Shown: positions 15,312 through 23,196 of the stretch, one piece after another
How the letters are laid out: each line of letters starts with the position of its first letter
Position numbering within the stretch: the first letter of the stretch is position 1
Assembly: GCA_046765795.1 (NCBI GenBank)
Contig: JBKPRH010000235.1
Coordinates: 1-27,306 of the forward strand
DNA from: Gp6-AA40 sp046765795
GTDB lineage: Bacteria > Acidobacteriota > Vicinamibacteria > Vicinamibacterales > UBA2999
Length of the DNA stretch: 27,306 nucleotides
Reading direction: 5' to 3'
The notes under the pieces: model-generated
The model's input: only the letters and a program-made list of their open reading frames with translations
Databases searched by the model: none
Told to the model about the DNA's origin: nothing
Made by a program: the position numbers and the translations under genes

Positions 15312-18300
15312 TTAGCGGAGGCTCACCGAGCCGGCGCCGCAGATTTTTTCTACTTCGGAGACCAGTCGTTCCGACGGCCTGACCCGGATACCGCTGACGT
15401 CAGCCGTCACGCGAATGTGCCGTTCCTGTTCGTGAATCACGAAGGCGACCTTTCTGTCGCCCTTGTGCTGGGCGAGGACGTCCAGCAACTTTTCAAACGT
15501 GCTGCGGTCGTGCGGCGGCATCGACACATTGATCGACACCGATTTCGTCAGCCGCTCGCGGACCAGTTCGATAGCGACGATCTCCGACGCGATGATCCGG
15601 GCCGATTCATCGTCGCGTTCGAAGCGCCCCGCCACACAGACCATCGTGCCGTTTTCCGCCAGATGTCCGTATTGCTTGAATGCCTCCGGGAAGACCACGA
15701 CTTCAATGCTTCCGTTTGCATCGTCGAGCATGAAGACGCACATGCGATCGCCCTTGCGCGTCTTGAGCGGACGAAGCCCCGAGACAATGCCGCCGATCGA
15801 GATGTCTTCGGCCACTGGCTTGGCCGCAGTCGTACCCACTGGCGGCGGTGCCGGAGCCTGGCTCGGCATCGCCGCTGCACCAGATTCGTCGGAGCCATCA
15901 TCACCGGCCGCAGGAATCTCGACCGTCTCGCGCTTGACGATGAGATCGCGCGAGCTCTTCGCACCGTACGCGCGGAGATCGTCGGCAAACCGGTCGATCG
16001 GATGACCGCTCCAATAGAGGCCGAGGGTTTCCTTCTCGAAATTCAGCTGGTCGATCTCGGACCACGGCGCGACGTCGGGAAGTGGAATGTTCGTTGAACC
16101 GGGCGTGCTCTCATCGGTCCCGAATAAATCAAGGTCGCCCTGACCGAATTCCTTGTTCCGTTGCATACGCGCGCCGTGCTCGCAGGCGCCGTCGATGGCG
16201 GCAAACAGTCGCGCACGCGCCCCACTTCCACCCGCCAGCGCGTCGCACGCGCCGGACTTCACGAGCGCTTCGAAGACGCGCTTGTTGGCGACGCGGAGAT
16301 CGAGGATCTCGCACAGTGCGTGGAGTGAAGGGATACGTCCATCGAGCTGCTGACGCGCGTCGATGAGGGTGTTGATGGCCGTCTCGCCGAGACCCTTGAT
16401 CGCCGTGAGTCCGAATCGGACGCCCTTCCCCTTTTCAACAGAAAAATGCAGCTGGCTTTCGTTGAGATCCGGAGGCAGCACGGGGATGCCACGGTCGCGG
16501 CTCTCGGCCAGGTACATCGCGAGCTTGTCGGTGTTCTGCGCTTCGATCGTGAGCAACGCCGCGGCGAAGTGCCACGGATAGTTGGCCTTCAGATACGCGG
16601 TCTGATACGCGAGGAAGGCATACGCGGTCGAATGCGACTTGTTGAAGCCGTATCCGGCGAAGTACTCCATCAGGTCGAAGATCTTCGCGGCCTTCTTCTC
16701 GTTGACCCCTTTGCTGCGCGCGCCCTCCATGAAGGCCTCGCGCTGCTTGGCCATGACCTTGGGGTCTTTCTTTCCCATCGCCTTGCGCAACACGTCGGCT
16801 TGACCGAGCGTGAATCCGGCCAGCGCCTGGGCGATGCGCATGACCTGTTCCTGATAGGCGATGACGCCGTAGGTGTCCGAGAGAATCGGCTCGAGCGCGT
16901 TCAGCTCGTACTTCACCTCGGTCCTGCCCTGCTTGCGCGCGACCCAGTCGTCGACCATGCCCGACTTGAGCGGGCCGGGGCGATAGAGCGCGTTCAACGC
17001 AATCAGGTCGTCGAGCCGTTCGGGCTTGGCTTTGCGCAGCAGTTCGCGCATGCCCGAACTTTCAAACTGGAAGATGCCGTATGCGGCACCTTCGCCAAAC
17101 AGCTTGTAGGTCTTCGGGTCGTCGAGCGGAACGTTGTCGATGTCGAGGGTGATGCCTTCAGTGCGTTTGATCTCGTCCAGGCAGTCGCGGATCAACGTCA
17201 GCGTGCTGAGGCCGAGAAAGTCCATCTTCAGGAGGCCGATGCGCTCGACCTCCTTCATGTTCCACTGCGTCGTGATTTCGTCGCGGTTCCCCTTGTAGAG
17301 GGGCGCGTAATCGGTGATGGGACCGGGCGCGATCACAACCCCGGCGGCGTGCACCGACGCGTGGCGCGACATGCCCTCGAGACGCTTGCCGATGTCGATG
17401 ACCTCTTTGACCTTGGCGTCGCGAGTCACCATGTCCTTGAGGACCGGGTTCTCAGCGAGTGCCTTCTCGAGCGTCATATCGAGCGCAGGCGGAATCTGCT
17501 TGGCGATGTTGTTGACGTCGGCGTACGGCATGTCCAGCGCGCGTCCCACGTCGCGCACGACTGCCTTAGCCTTCATCGTTCCGAACGTGATGATCTGCGC
17601 CACGTTCTCACGACCGTACTTCCGCGTCACGTAGTCGATGACCTCACCACGTCGCCGCTCGCAGAAGTCCACGTCGATGTCGGGCAGCGACACACGCTCG
17701 GGATTCAGGAAGCGCTCGAAGATGAGATCGAAGTCGAGCGGATCGACGTCGGTGATGCGCATGCACCAGGCGACGAGCGAGCCGGCCGCGGAACCGCGAC
17801 CGGGTCCGACTGGAATCCCCTCCTCGCGTGCGTAGCGGATAAAGTCCCACACGATGAGGAAGTAGCCGGCGTACCCCATCTTGTGGATCATCGCGATCTC
17901 GTAGTCGAGTCGCTTCTCGTATTCCTCGAGGGTGTGCCGCGCATGGCCCGCCGCCTGCAGTTGACGGAGCCGCTCCATGCGTTGCGCGAAGCCTTCTCGT
18001 GCGACGTGCTCGAAATACTGGTCGAGGGTCGAGCCTTCCGGAACAGCGAATGACGGGAGGTGATTCTGCCCCTTCGGAATCGTGACGTTGCAGCGCTCGG
18101 CGACGAACATCGTGTTCTGAAGGGCTTCGGGATAGTCCTTGAACACGGCCGCCATCTGCTGCGCGGTCTTGAGGAAGAACTGATCGCCCGTGTAGCGCAG
18201 GCGTTGCGCATCGTTCACGGTCTTGCCTGTGCCGATGCACAGCAGGATGTCGTGCGGCTGATAGTCACCTTGCCGCAGATAGTGCACGTCGTTGGTGGCG

Positions 18301-18902
18301 ATGAGCGGGAGATTCAGTTCGCGCGCCAGCGGCACGATGCCCTTGATGACGGTCTTCTGCTCTTCGATGCCCTGATACTGCATCTCGAGGAAGAAATTGT
18401 TTGGGCCGAGAATGTCGCGCAGACGCGCCGCGGCTTCGAGCGCCGGTCTGGCCTGCTCGATCTTCAGCGCGCTCGCCACTTCGCCCTTGAGGCAACTGCT
18501 CAGACCGATCAGGCCTTTTGAGTGCTGGGCGAGCAGCTCCTTGTCGATGCGCGGCCGGTAGTAGAACCCTTCCGTGTATCCCGACGAGACCAGCTTGATC
18601 AGGTTCTTGTAGCCTTCGTCAGTCTCGGCCAGTAGCACCAGATGATTCGTTTCGGTTTGCGGACCGCTCTTCTCGAACCGGCTTCCCTGCGCGACGTAGA
18701 CCTCGCAGCCAAGGATCGGTTTCAGTCCTCGCTCGCGGGCGTGGTCGTGGAAGACGACCGAGGAGAACATGTTGCCGTGCTCAGTCACCGCGAGCGCCGG
18801 CATTTTCAGCTTCACCGCCTCGTCGAGCAGCTCGTCTACGCGGCAGGCGCCGTCGAGCAGCGAGAATTCGGTGTGGAGATGGAGATGAACGAACTCAGAC
18901 AT
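15312..18902 (-). CDS. dnaE: DNA polymerase III alpha subunit
   Basis: 1196 residues from ATG 18902. The PHP domain (about 1-280) opens with FVHLHLHTEFSLLDGA and has VTEHGNM and GCEVYVA. Its metal-ligand histidines look largely kept, so it may retain phosphoesterase or proofreading-support activity. The catalytic palm has PDIDVDF near residue 404-410 (two catalytic aspartates) and the third Asp in KMDFLGL near 562. GPGRGSAAGSLVAW, RHASVHAAGVVI and the AGYGFNKSHSTAYAF region are also typical. The C-terminal third contains a helix-hairpin-helix region and an OB-fold (ISIGGIVSGLRPLKTRKGD onward). It is the main replicative polymerase. A low-complexity Ala/Pro-rich insert (about residues 1000-1025) precedes the OB-fold. 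It is the first gene of the long minus-strand run. Confidence 0.98.
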   Translation of the reverse strand: MSEFVHLHLHTEFSLLDGACRVDELLDEAVKLKMPALAVTEHGNMFSSVVFHDHARERGLKPILGCEVYVAQGSRFEKSGPQTETNHLVLLAETDEGYKNLIKLVSSGYTEGFYYRPRIDKELLAQHSKGLIGLSSCLKGEVASALKIEQARPALEAAARLRDILGPNNFFLEMQYQGIEEQKTVIKGIVPLARELNLPLIATNDVHYLRQGDYQPHDILLCIGTGKTVNDAQRLRYTGDQFFLKTAQQMAAVFKDYPEALQNTMFVAERCNVTIPKGQNHLPSFAVPEGSTLDQYFEHVAREGFAQRMERLRQLQAAGHARHTLEEYEKRLDYEIAMIHKMGYAGYFLIVWDFIRYAREEGIPVGPGRGSAAGSLVAWCMRITDVDPLDFDLIFERFLNPERVSLPDIDVDFCERRRGEVIDYVTRKYGRENVAQIITFGTMKAKAVVRDVGRALDMPYADVNNIAKQIPPALDMTLEKALAENPVLKDMVTRDAKVKEVIDIGKRLEGMSRHASVHAAGVVIAPGPITDYAPLYKGNRDEITTQWNMKEVERIGLLKMDFLGLSTLTLIRDCLDEIKRTEGITLDIDNVPLDDPKTYKLFGEGAAYGIFQFESSGMRELLRKAKPERLDDLIALNALYRPGPLKSGMVDDWVARKQGRTEVKYELNALEPILSDTYGVIAYQEQVMRIAQALAGFTLGQADVLRKAMGKKDPKVMAKQREAFMEGARSKGVNEKKAAKIFDLMEYFAGYGFNKSHSTAYAFLAYQTAYLKANYPWHFAAALLTIEAQNTDKLAMYLAESRDRGIPVLPPDLNESQLHFSVEKGKGVRFGLTAIKGLGETAINTLIDARQQLDGRIPSLHALCEILDLRVANKRVFEALVKSGACDALAGGSGARARLFAAIDGACEHGARMQRNKEFGQGDLDLFGTDESTPGSTNIPLPDVAPWSEIDQLNFEKETLGLYWSGHPIDRFADDLRAYGAKSSRDLIVKRETVEIPAAGDDGSDESGAAAMPSQAPAPPPVGTTAAKPVAEDISIGGIVSGLRPLKTRKGDRMCVFMLDDANGSIEVVVFPEAFKQYGHLAENGTMVCVAGRFERDDESARIIASEIVAIELVRERLTKSVSINVSMPPHDRSTFEKLLDVLAQHKGDRKVAFVIHEQERHIRVTADVSGIRVRPSERLVSEVEKICGAGSVSLR

Positions 18903-18923
18903 TTAATGATCTTTGATGTTCGA

Positions 18924-18948
18924 TTGTTGATGCGTTGTTGATTGTTGA
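18924..18948. repeat. TTGTTGA heptamer repeats upstream of dnaE
   Basis: Three exact TTGTTGA units at 18924-18930, 18935-18941 and 18942-18948, the last two in direct tandem, in AT-rich DNA unlike the surrounding genes. Confidence 0.6.
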
Positions 18949-19000
18949 TTGGCAATTATCGATTGACGCGGTTCGCGCTTCGACGCGATCGTTGCCAATC
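18947..19000. repeat. 54-nt interrupted inverted repeat between guaA and dnaE
   Basis: GATTGGCAA (18947-18955) is exactly repeated inverted as TTGCCAATC (18992-19000). Inside, CGAT and CGCG (18960-18963, 18967-18970) can pair with CGCG and ATCG (18984-18991) with a TGA bulge, giving a cruciform or RNA hairpin. There is no T-tract, so it is not a standard terminator. It spans the candidate dnaE promoter and might be an operator pair. Confidence 0.6.
18955..18983 (-). promoter_or_regulatory. Candidate promoter for dnaE and the downstream run
   Basis: On the minus strand GATAAT (18955-18960) matches the -10 consensus at five of six positions. A weak -35 TCGAAG (18978-18983) lies 17 nt further upstream with three of six matches. 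It would start transcription about 45 nt before the dnaE ATG. The element sits wholly within the inverted repeat 18947-19000. Prediction by eye only. Confidence 0.4.
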
Positions 19001-19027
19001 ACAACTGCCGCCCTCGACTCCTCACCT

Positions 19028-19097
19028 CCCAATCAAAGATCCCAAATCACAATTCAACAACTAACCAACAAGCAAAGATCGCCCAAATCGCCAATTT
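19028..19097. repeat. Degenerate 7-bp-period AT-rich tract downstream of guaA
   Basis: Successive seven-base blocks such as CCCAATC, AAAGATC, CCAAATC and ACAATTC run up to the guaA stop codon. The last 16 nt (19082-19097) match 24194-24209 at 15 of 16 positions. No coding potential is seen; the tract is much more AT-rich than the rest of the window. Confidence 0.5.
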
Positions 19098-20660
19098 CTA
19101 CTCCCACTCGATCGTCGAAGGAGGTTTGGACGAAATGTCGTAGACGACGCGATTGATGCCACGCACTTCGTTGACGATGCGCGACGAGATCGCGGCGAGC
19201 AGATCGTGCGGCAGCCGCGCCCAGTCGGCGGTCATTCCGTCGAGACTCTCCACCGCCCGGATCGCCACCGTGTATTCGTAGGTCCTCGCGTCGCCCATGA
19301 CGCCGACACTCTGCACCGGCAGCAGCACCGCGAAACTCTGCCACAGCCGCTCATACCAACCGGCCTTCCGAATCTCCTCGGCGACGACTCGATCGGCAAA
19401 GCGCAGCAGATCCAGCCGGTCCCTCGTGATTGCGCCAATCAAACGGACGGCCAGGCCGGGACCGGGAAACGGTTGCCGGACGACAAACTCGCGCTCGAGT
19501 CCAAGATCCTGACCCACCCGCCGGACTTCATCCTTGAAGAGATCGCGCAGCGGCTCGACGAGCGCGAACTTCATGCGCTCGGGGAGACCGCCGACATTGT
19601 GATGACTCTTGATGACGACGGCCGGACCATGTACGGACGCCGACTCAATCACGTCGGGATACAGCGTGCCTTGCCCCAGGAATCCGAAGTCACCGAGCTC
19701 GTTCGCACGCTTCTCGAACACATCGATGAACGTGGCGCCGATGATCTTGCGCTTCTGCTCGGGGTCGGTCACATCAGCGAGACGATCGAGGAACAGATCG
19801 CTCGCGTCCACGAAGTCCAACGGCAGCTTCAGCTTTTCTCGAAAGCGTTTCTGAATCTGGTTGGCCTCGTCATAGCGAAGCAGGCCGTTGTCCACGAAGA
19901 TGCACGTCAGCCGATCGCCAATCGCGTGATGGATCAGCATCGCAGCGACGGTAGAGTCCACTCCGCCCGAAAGTCCACACACCACCTTGCCAGCGCCGAC
20001 TTGCTGCCGAATCCGCTCAGTGGCTTCTTCGATGAACGAGGCAATCGTCCAATCACCGACGCAGCCGCAGACGCCGTACGCGAAGTTGCGCAGGATCTCT
20101 GTGCCAAAGTCGGTGTGCGCCACTTCCGGATGGAACAGGAGCGCATAGAGTTGACGGTCTGGCGCTTCCATCGCGGCGATCGGCGCCGTCGCGCTGGTGG
20201 CCGCGATCTGAAACCCTGGTGGCACCGACGACACATCGTCACCGTGGCTCGCCCAGACCCGCAGTTCGGGAGGTACCTCACGGAACAGCTTCGGAGCCTT
20301 GCTGTGCTCGGGACTTCCGTTGCCCGAGACGCGCACGAACGCGTGGCCGAACTCGCGATGACCGGAGCGGCGGACCTCGCCCCCGAGCATGTCGGTCATC
20401 AATTGCATCCCGTAACAGATGCCGAGGACTGGCGTATTGAGGTCGAACAGGGTCGCGTCACACTTCGGTGCGCCCTCTTCAGACACGCTCTTCGGTCCCC
20501 CGGAGAGGATGATACCGACCGGATTCTTCGCGCGAAGCTTCTCGACCGGCGTGTTGAACGGGACAATCTCGGAGTAGACAGAGAGCTCACGCAGACGACG
20601 AGCGATGAGCTGTGTGTACTGCGAGCCGAAATCCAGGACGAGAATGGTTTGATGCGACAC
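19098..20660 (-). CDS. guaA: GMP synthase (glutamine-hydrolysing)
   Basis: 520 residues from GTG 20660 (MSHQTILVLDFGSQYTQL is the family start, and no ATG lies nearby). The class-I glutamine amidotransferase domain (about 1-195) has the nucleophile Cys82 in GICYGMQ and the His/Glu pair in HPEVAHT. The ATP pyrophosphatase domain has the P-loop SGGVDS near residue 230. The dimerisation domain has IKSHHNVGGLPERM and RQPFPGPGLAVR and ends KPPSTIEWE. It converts XMP to GMP using glutamine and ATP. Length is typical (about 515-525). It is preceded by an extended -10 promoter candidate shared with the divergent propeller gene, and followed by a 195-nt gap before dnaE in the same direction. Confidence 0.97.
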   Translation of the reverse strand: MSHQTILVLDFGSQYTQLIARRLRELSVYSEIVPFNTPVEKLRAKNPVGIILSGGPKSVSEEGAPKCDATLFDLNTPVLGICYGMQLMTDMLGGEVRRSGHREFGHAFVRVSGNGSPEHSKAPKLFREVPPELRVWASHGDDVSSVPPGFQIAATSATAPIAAMEAPDRQLYALLFHPEVAHTDFGTEILRNFAYGVCGCVGDWTIASFIEEATERIRQQVGAGKVVCGLSGGVDSTVAAMLIHHAIGDRLTCIFVDNGLLRYDEANQIQKRFREKLKLPLDFVDASDLFLDRLADVTDPEQKRKIIGATFIDVFEKRANELGDFGFLGQGTLYPDVIESASVHGPAVVIKSHHNVGGLPERMKFALVEPLRDLFKDEVRRVGQDLGLEREFVVRQPFPGPGLAVRLIGAITRDRLDLLRFADRVVAEEIRKAGWYERLWQSFAVLLPVQSVGVMGDARTYEYTVAIRAVESLDGMTADWARLPHDLLAAISSRIVNEVRGINRVVYDISSKPPSTIEWE

Positions 20661-20682
20661 TTAGGAAGGCCTCAAGGCCGAA

Positions 20683-20703
20683 GGCTCAGGACTCAGGGCT
20701 GAT
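20683..20703. repeat. Heptamer-period repeat between guaA and the propeller gene
   Basis: GGCTCAG, GACTCAG and GGCTGAT follow head to tail. The GGCTC core is the same as in the reverse complement of the units at 8175-8195. Confidence 0.45.
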
Positions 20704-20707
20704 CGTG

Positions 20708-21931
20708 ATGCCGTTGAGACGGGCTATTATCCCACAACATATAGTGGCGCGACTGGTTCGAACGTACGTCTTATTGCTATTAGTTGTGTGGGGCTTCTGC
20801 CCGCACGACGCAAACGGCGATCAGCGCCCGAAAAAGCCTGAGCCGCTGATCACAGCAGTTCTTCCCGCAGAACAAGCCTGGCAAGTGCCGCTGTCCTCGC
20901 CGCCGTCGGCTGGTGCCGCGATCGACGACCGGCGAGTCTATATCCCGCTGGACGAGGAACACGTCGTCGCCATCGACCGTGAGACAGGGGCCATGGTGTG
21001 GTCGGTGGACATCGAAAGCGAATGGCCGCCGCTCGTGCACGATGGCGTCTTGTATATCGCGGCGAGTGACGAACTGCATGCGCTTGACGCCGCGACCGGC
21101 AATCGCCTGTGGCGTGTGCTGCTCCCGCGCGGCGCGATGGCGCCGATGGCCATGACACCCGCTGGCGTGATCGTGCTCTCACCTCCCGACTCTGTGCTGG
21201 CGTTCAAAGCGTCTGACGGCAGCCTCTTGTGGGGCCGACCGCTTGGCGGACGAAGCGGCCGCGTCTCACTGGCTGTCAACGCGACGGATATCTATGTGTC
21301 GCTCGTGGACCGATTGGTTCGCATCGCGCCTACTGACGGGTCGATCGTTTGGGAACGGACGCTGCCCGGGGAGATCGCGAGCACAGCCGTCGCTCGCGAT
21401 CGAGTCTTCGCGGGATCCACCAGCAACGAGATCTACGCGCTCGAACCGGATCGCGGTCGGCTGGTGTGGAGGTTCCCCTTCGGCGGCGATGTCATCGGCA
21501 TTGCCGCTACCAACGACTTGGTCTTCGTGGTGTCGCTCGACAACGTCGTGCGCGCTCTGAAGCGGAGCAACGGCAATCAGATCTGGAAACGGCCTCTGAC
21601 CACTCGACCTGTGGCCGCCCCTCAAGTCTTCGACGGCGTCATCGCCGTCGCTGCCGCCGACTCCGTGGCCACCTTCAACAGCAAGACCGGTGTTCCCATC
21701 GGTACCTTCGACGCAACCACCTTGCTTCGCGGACAGCCGCTCGTGGACGCGATACCCAAGCCATTCGCTGTGTCCATTCTGGCCATCACTCGCGACGGTC
21801 GGGCGATAGGTCTGCGACCGGTCGAGATGCTGTTCAGAGAAAAGGCGATTGAACCGTTCGCCGCGCTGCCCGGACACCCGGTCCAGAAGGAAGCGAGCCC
21901 GCTGCAGAAAGAAGCGAGTCCGCTGCCCTAA
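20708..21931 (+). CDS. Exported PQQ-repeat beta-propeller protein (BamB-like)
   Basis: 407 residues from ATG 20708 (an AGGG lies 9 nt upstream); GTG 20744 is a serious alternative giving a shorter signal peptide. A basic stretch is followed by the hydrophobic YVLLLLVVWGF core and cleavage probably after ANG. The rest is a propeller of PQQ-like blades, each with a V-Y-I/V strand, an A-I/L-D-x-x-T/D-G turn and a W strand (AIDRETGAMVWSVD, ALDAATGNRLWRV, AFKASDGSLLWGR, RIAPTDGSIVWER, ALEPDRGRLVWRF, ALKRSNGNQIWKR). Such proteins include BamB of the outer-membrane assembly complex, but blade proteins are common and no lipobox is clear, so BamB itself is not assigned. The C-terminus carries the seven-residue QKEASPL twice. 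It converges on the aminotransferase gene with overlapping stop codons. Confidence 0.85.
   Translation: MPLRRAIIPQHIVARLVRTYVLLLLVVWGFCPHDANGDQRPKKPEPLITAVLPAEQAWQVPLSSPPSAGAAIDDRRVYIPLDEEHVVAIDRETGAMVWSVDIESEWPPLVHDGVLYIAASDELHALDAATGNRLWRVLLPRGAMAPMAMTPAGVIVLSPPDSVLAFKASDGSLLWGRPLGGRSGRVSLAVNATDIYVSLVDRLVRIAPTDGSIVWERTLPGEIASTAVARDRVFAGSTSNEIYALEPDRGRLVWRFPFGGDVIGIAATNDLVFVVSLDNVVRALKRSNGNQIWKRPLTTRPVAAPQVFDGVIAVAAADSVATFNSKTGVPIGTFDATTLLRGQPLVDAIPKPFAVSILAITRDGRAIGLRPVEMLFREKAIEPFAALPGHPVQKEASPLQKEASPLP
20725..20734. promoter_or_regulatory. Overlapping back-to-back -10 elements for guaA and the propeller gene
   Basis: On the minus strand 20726-20734 reads TGGGATAAT, an extended -10 (TG-n-GATAAT), placed about 65 nt before the guaA GTG. 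On the plus strand 20725-20730 reads TATTAT, a five-of-six -10 pointing at the propeller gene. No good -35 is seen on either side. If the plus-strand -10 is real, translation of the propeller would have to start at GTG 20744 rather than ATG 20708. Confidence 0.45.
21884..21925 (+). repeat. 21-bp in-frame tandem duplication at the 3' end of the propeller gene
   Basis: Two adjacent 21-bp copies (21884-21904 and 21905-21925) differ at two positions, both synonymous (AAG/AAA and AGC/AGT), so the peptide QKEASPL is encoded identically twice. Confidence 0.9.
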
Positions 21932-23196
21932 CGCGTGAGGGCCCCTCGACTGGCGCTCGGGACACCCGGCGCGGCATCGACGGGTGCCGGCTGAAGCGTC
22001 GCCGCAAGACGACGCACGCCTTCGCGAATGCGATCCGGGGTTGGCGCGGAGAATGACAGGCGAATGGTGTTGTGACCACTGCCGTCGACGTGAAATGCAC
22101 TGCCGATCACGAACACGACGCCGTGCTCCAGCGCACGCGCGAGAACATCCACGTCACGGAGACCATCGGGCAGCGTCGCCCAGATAAAGAATCCGCCCTT
22201 CGGTTGCGACCACGTGAGTCGTCCCTCGGCGTGCTCGCGAATCGCGGCTTCCATCACATCCCGCTTCATCCGATACAACTCGCGGAGCCGCGGCGCCAAG
22301 CGATCGATCACGCCTCGTCGCAGCGCCTCGATCACCATGCACTGATCGAGGATGCCTGACGTGAGGTCGCTTGACTGCTTCGCCGTGTCGAATCTCTCGA
22401 TGAGCATCGGCGGCGCCACCATCCAGCCGACGCGAAATCCCGGCGCAAGCGTTTTCGAAACCGTACTCAGATACAGCACCCGGCCATTGGTATCATCGGC
22501 GCGTAGCGGCCGCGTTTCCTCTTCGCTCGCCACATCCTCGAAGTAGAGCGATCCGTATGGATCGTCCTCGACGATCAGCAAGTCGCGGCGCTCTGCCCAC
22601 TCGAGCAGCCGCGCGCGGCGCTCGAGCGCCAACAGCGAGCCCGTCGGATTCTGAAAGTTCGGAATGACGTAGAGCAGCTTGATTCGCTTGCCTGAGCGAT
22701 GCTCGCGCTGCCACACCGCATCGAGATCATCGAGATCGATACCGCTGGCGTCTTGTCGCACGCCGACGAGTTCGGCCTGAGCATTCTTGAACGCGGCGAT
22801 CCCGCCGGTGAATGTCGGCAACTCGACGAGCACGACATCACCTGGGCTCACCAGCACGCGGGCGATCAGATCGATACCCTGCTGAGACCCGCTGGTCACG
22901 ATCAGATTTTCGAGACCGGTTTTGATCCCGCGAGCCTCCAGGACGTCGAGCGCCTGTTCGAGCAGCGGCTTCAGCCCGCGTGTGGGGCCGTACTGAAGCG
23001 TGTTGCCATCGTGGCTCTCGAGCAATGCGGTGGAGATGTCGCGCAGCTCATCCCAGGGGAACACGCTCGGATCGGGATATCCGGGCGCAAACGAGACGAG
23101 GTCTCCCGTTCGCGCGACCACGGTGCCCATGCGCCGGATCGCGGATTCAGTGAGTTGACGTCCCGTTTGCGACAGGAACTTCTCGTAGTCGGTCAT
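21928..23196 (-). CDS. PLP-dependent class I aminotransferase (LysN/2-aminoadipate type)
   Basis: 422 residues from ATG 23196 (MTDYEKFLSQTG, the natural family start; the frame is open much further upstream but that part is antisense-like noise within the next gene). Fold-type-I features are SFAPGYPDP, TSGSQQGIDL, the aromatic region ELPTFTGGI, IPNFQNPTG, VEDDPYG (PLP-pyridine Asp) and the Schiff-base lysine in STVSKTLAPGFRVGW. The C-terminal arginine that binds substrate carboxylate is in NTIRLSFS. This subgroup includes LysN (2-aminoadipate), Aro8-like and valine-pyruvate transaminases, as well as MocR C-terminal domains, but there is no DNA-binding domain here. The substrate cannot be fixed from sequence alone. 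It overlaps the upstream membrane-protein gene by 50 nt and may be translationally coupled to it. Confidence 0.9.
   Translation of the reverse strand: MTDYEKFLSQTGRQLTESAIRRMGTVVARTGDLVSFAPGYPDPSVFPWDELRDISTALLESHDGNTLQYGPTRGLKPLLEQALDVLEARGIKTGLENLIVTSGSQQGIDLIARVLVSPGDVVLVELPTFTGGIAAFKNAQAELVGVRQDASGIDLDDLDAVWQREHRSGKRIKLLYVIPNFQNPTGSLLALERRARLLEWAERRDLLIVEDDPYGSLYFEDVASEEETRPLRADDTNGRVLYLSTVSKTLAPGFRVGWMVAPPMLIERFDTAKQSSDLTSGILDQCMVIEALRRGVIDRLAPRLRELYRMKRDVMEAAIREHAEGRLTWSQPKGGFFIWATLPDGLRDVDVLARALEHGVVFVIGSAFHVDGSGHNTIRLSFSAPTPDRIREGVRRLAATLQPAPVDAAPGVPSASRGALTR

Noticed and set aside
16446..18053. A 535-codon open frame antisense to dnaE
   Set aside because: It lies entirely within dnaE, whose catalytic motifs are intact; its composition (His-, Asp- and Arg-rich) is that of a GC-driven shadow frame and no family motif is seen.
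19206..20702. A 498-codon open frame antisense to guaA
   Set aside because: guaA is complete on the other strand with all signature motifs; the antisense product shows no recognisable domain and is explained by third-position GC bias.
20752..20768. A tRNA T-loop-like GGTTCGAAC
   Set aside because: No acceptor stem, anticodon arm or D-loop surrounds it, and it lies in the coding start of the propeller gene.
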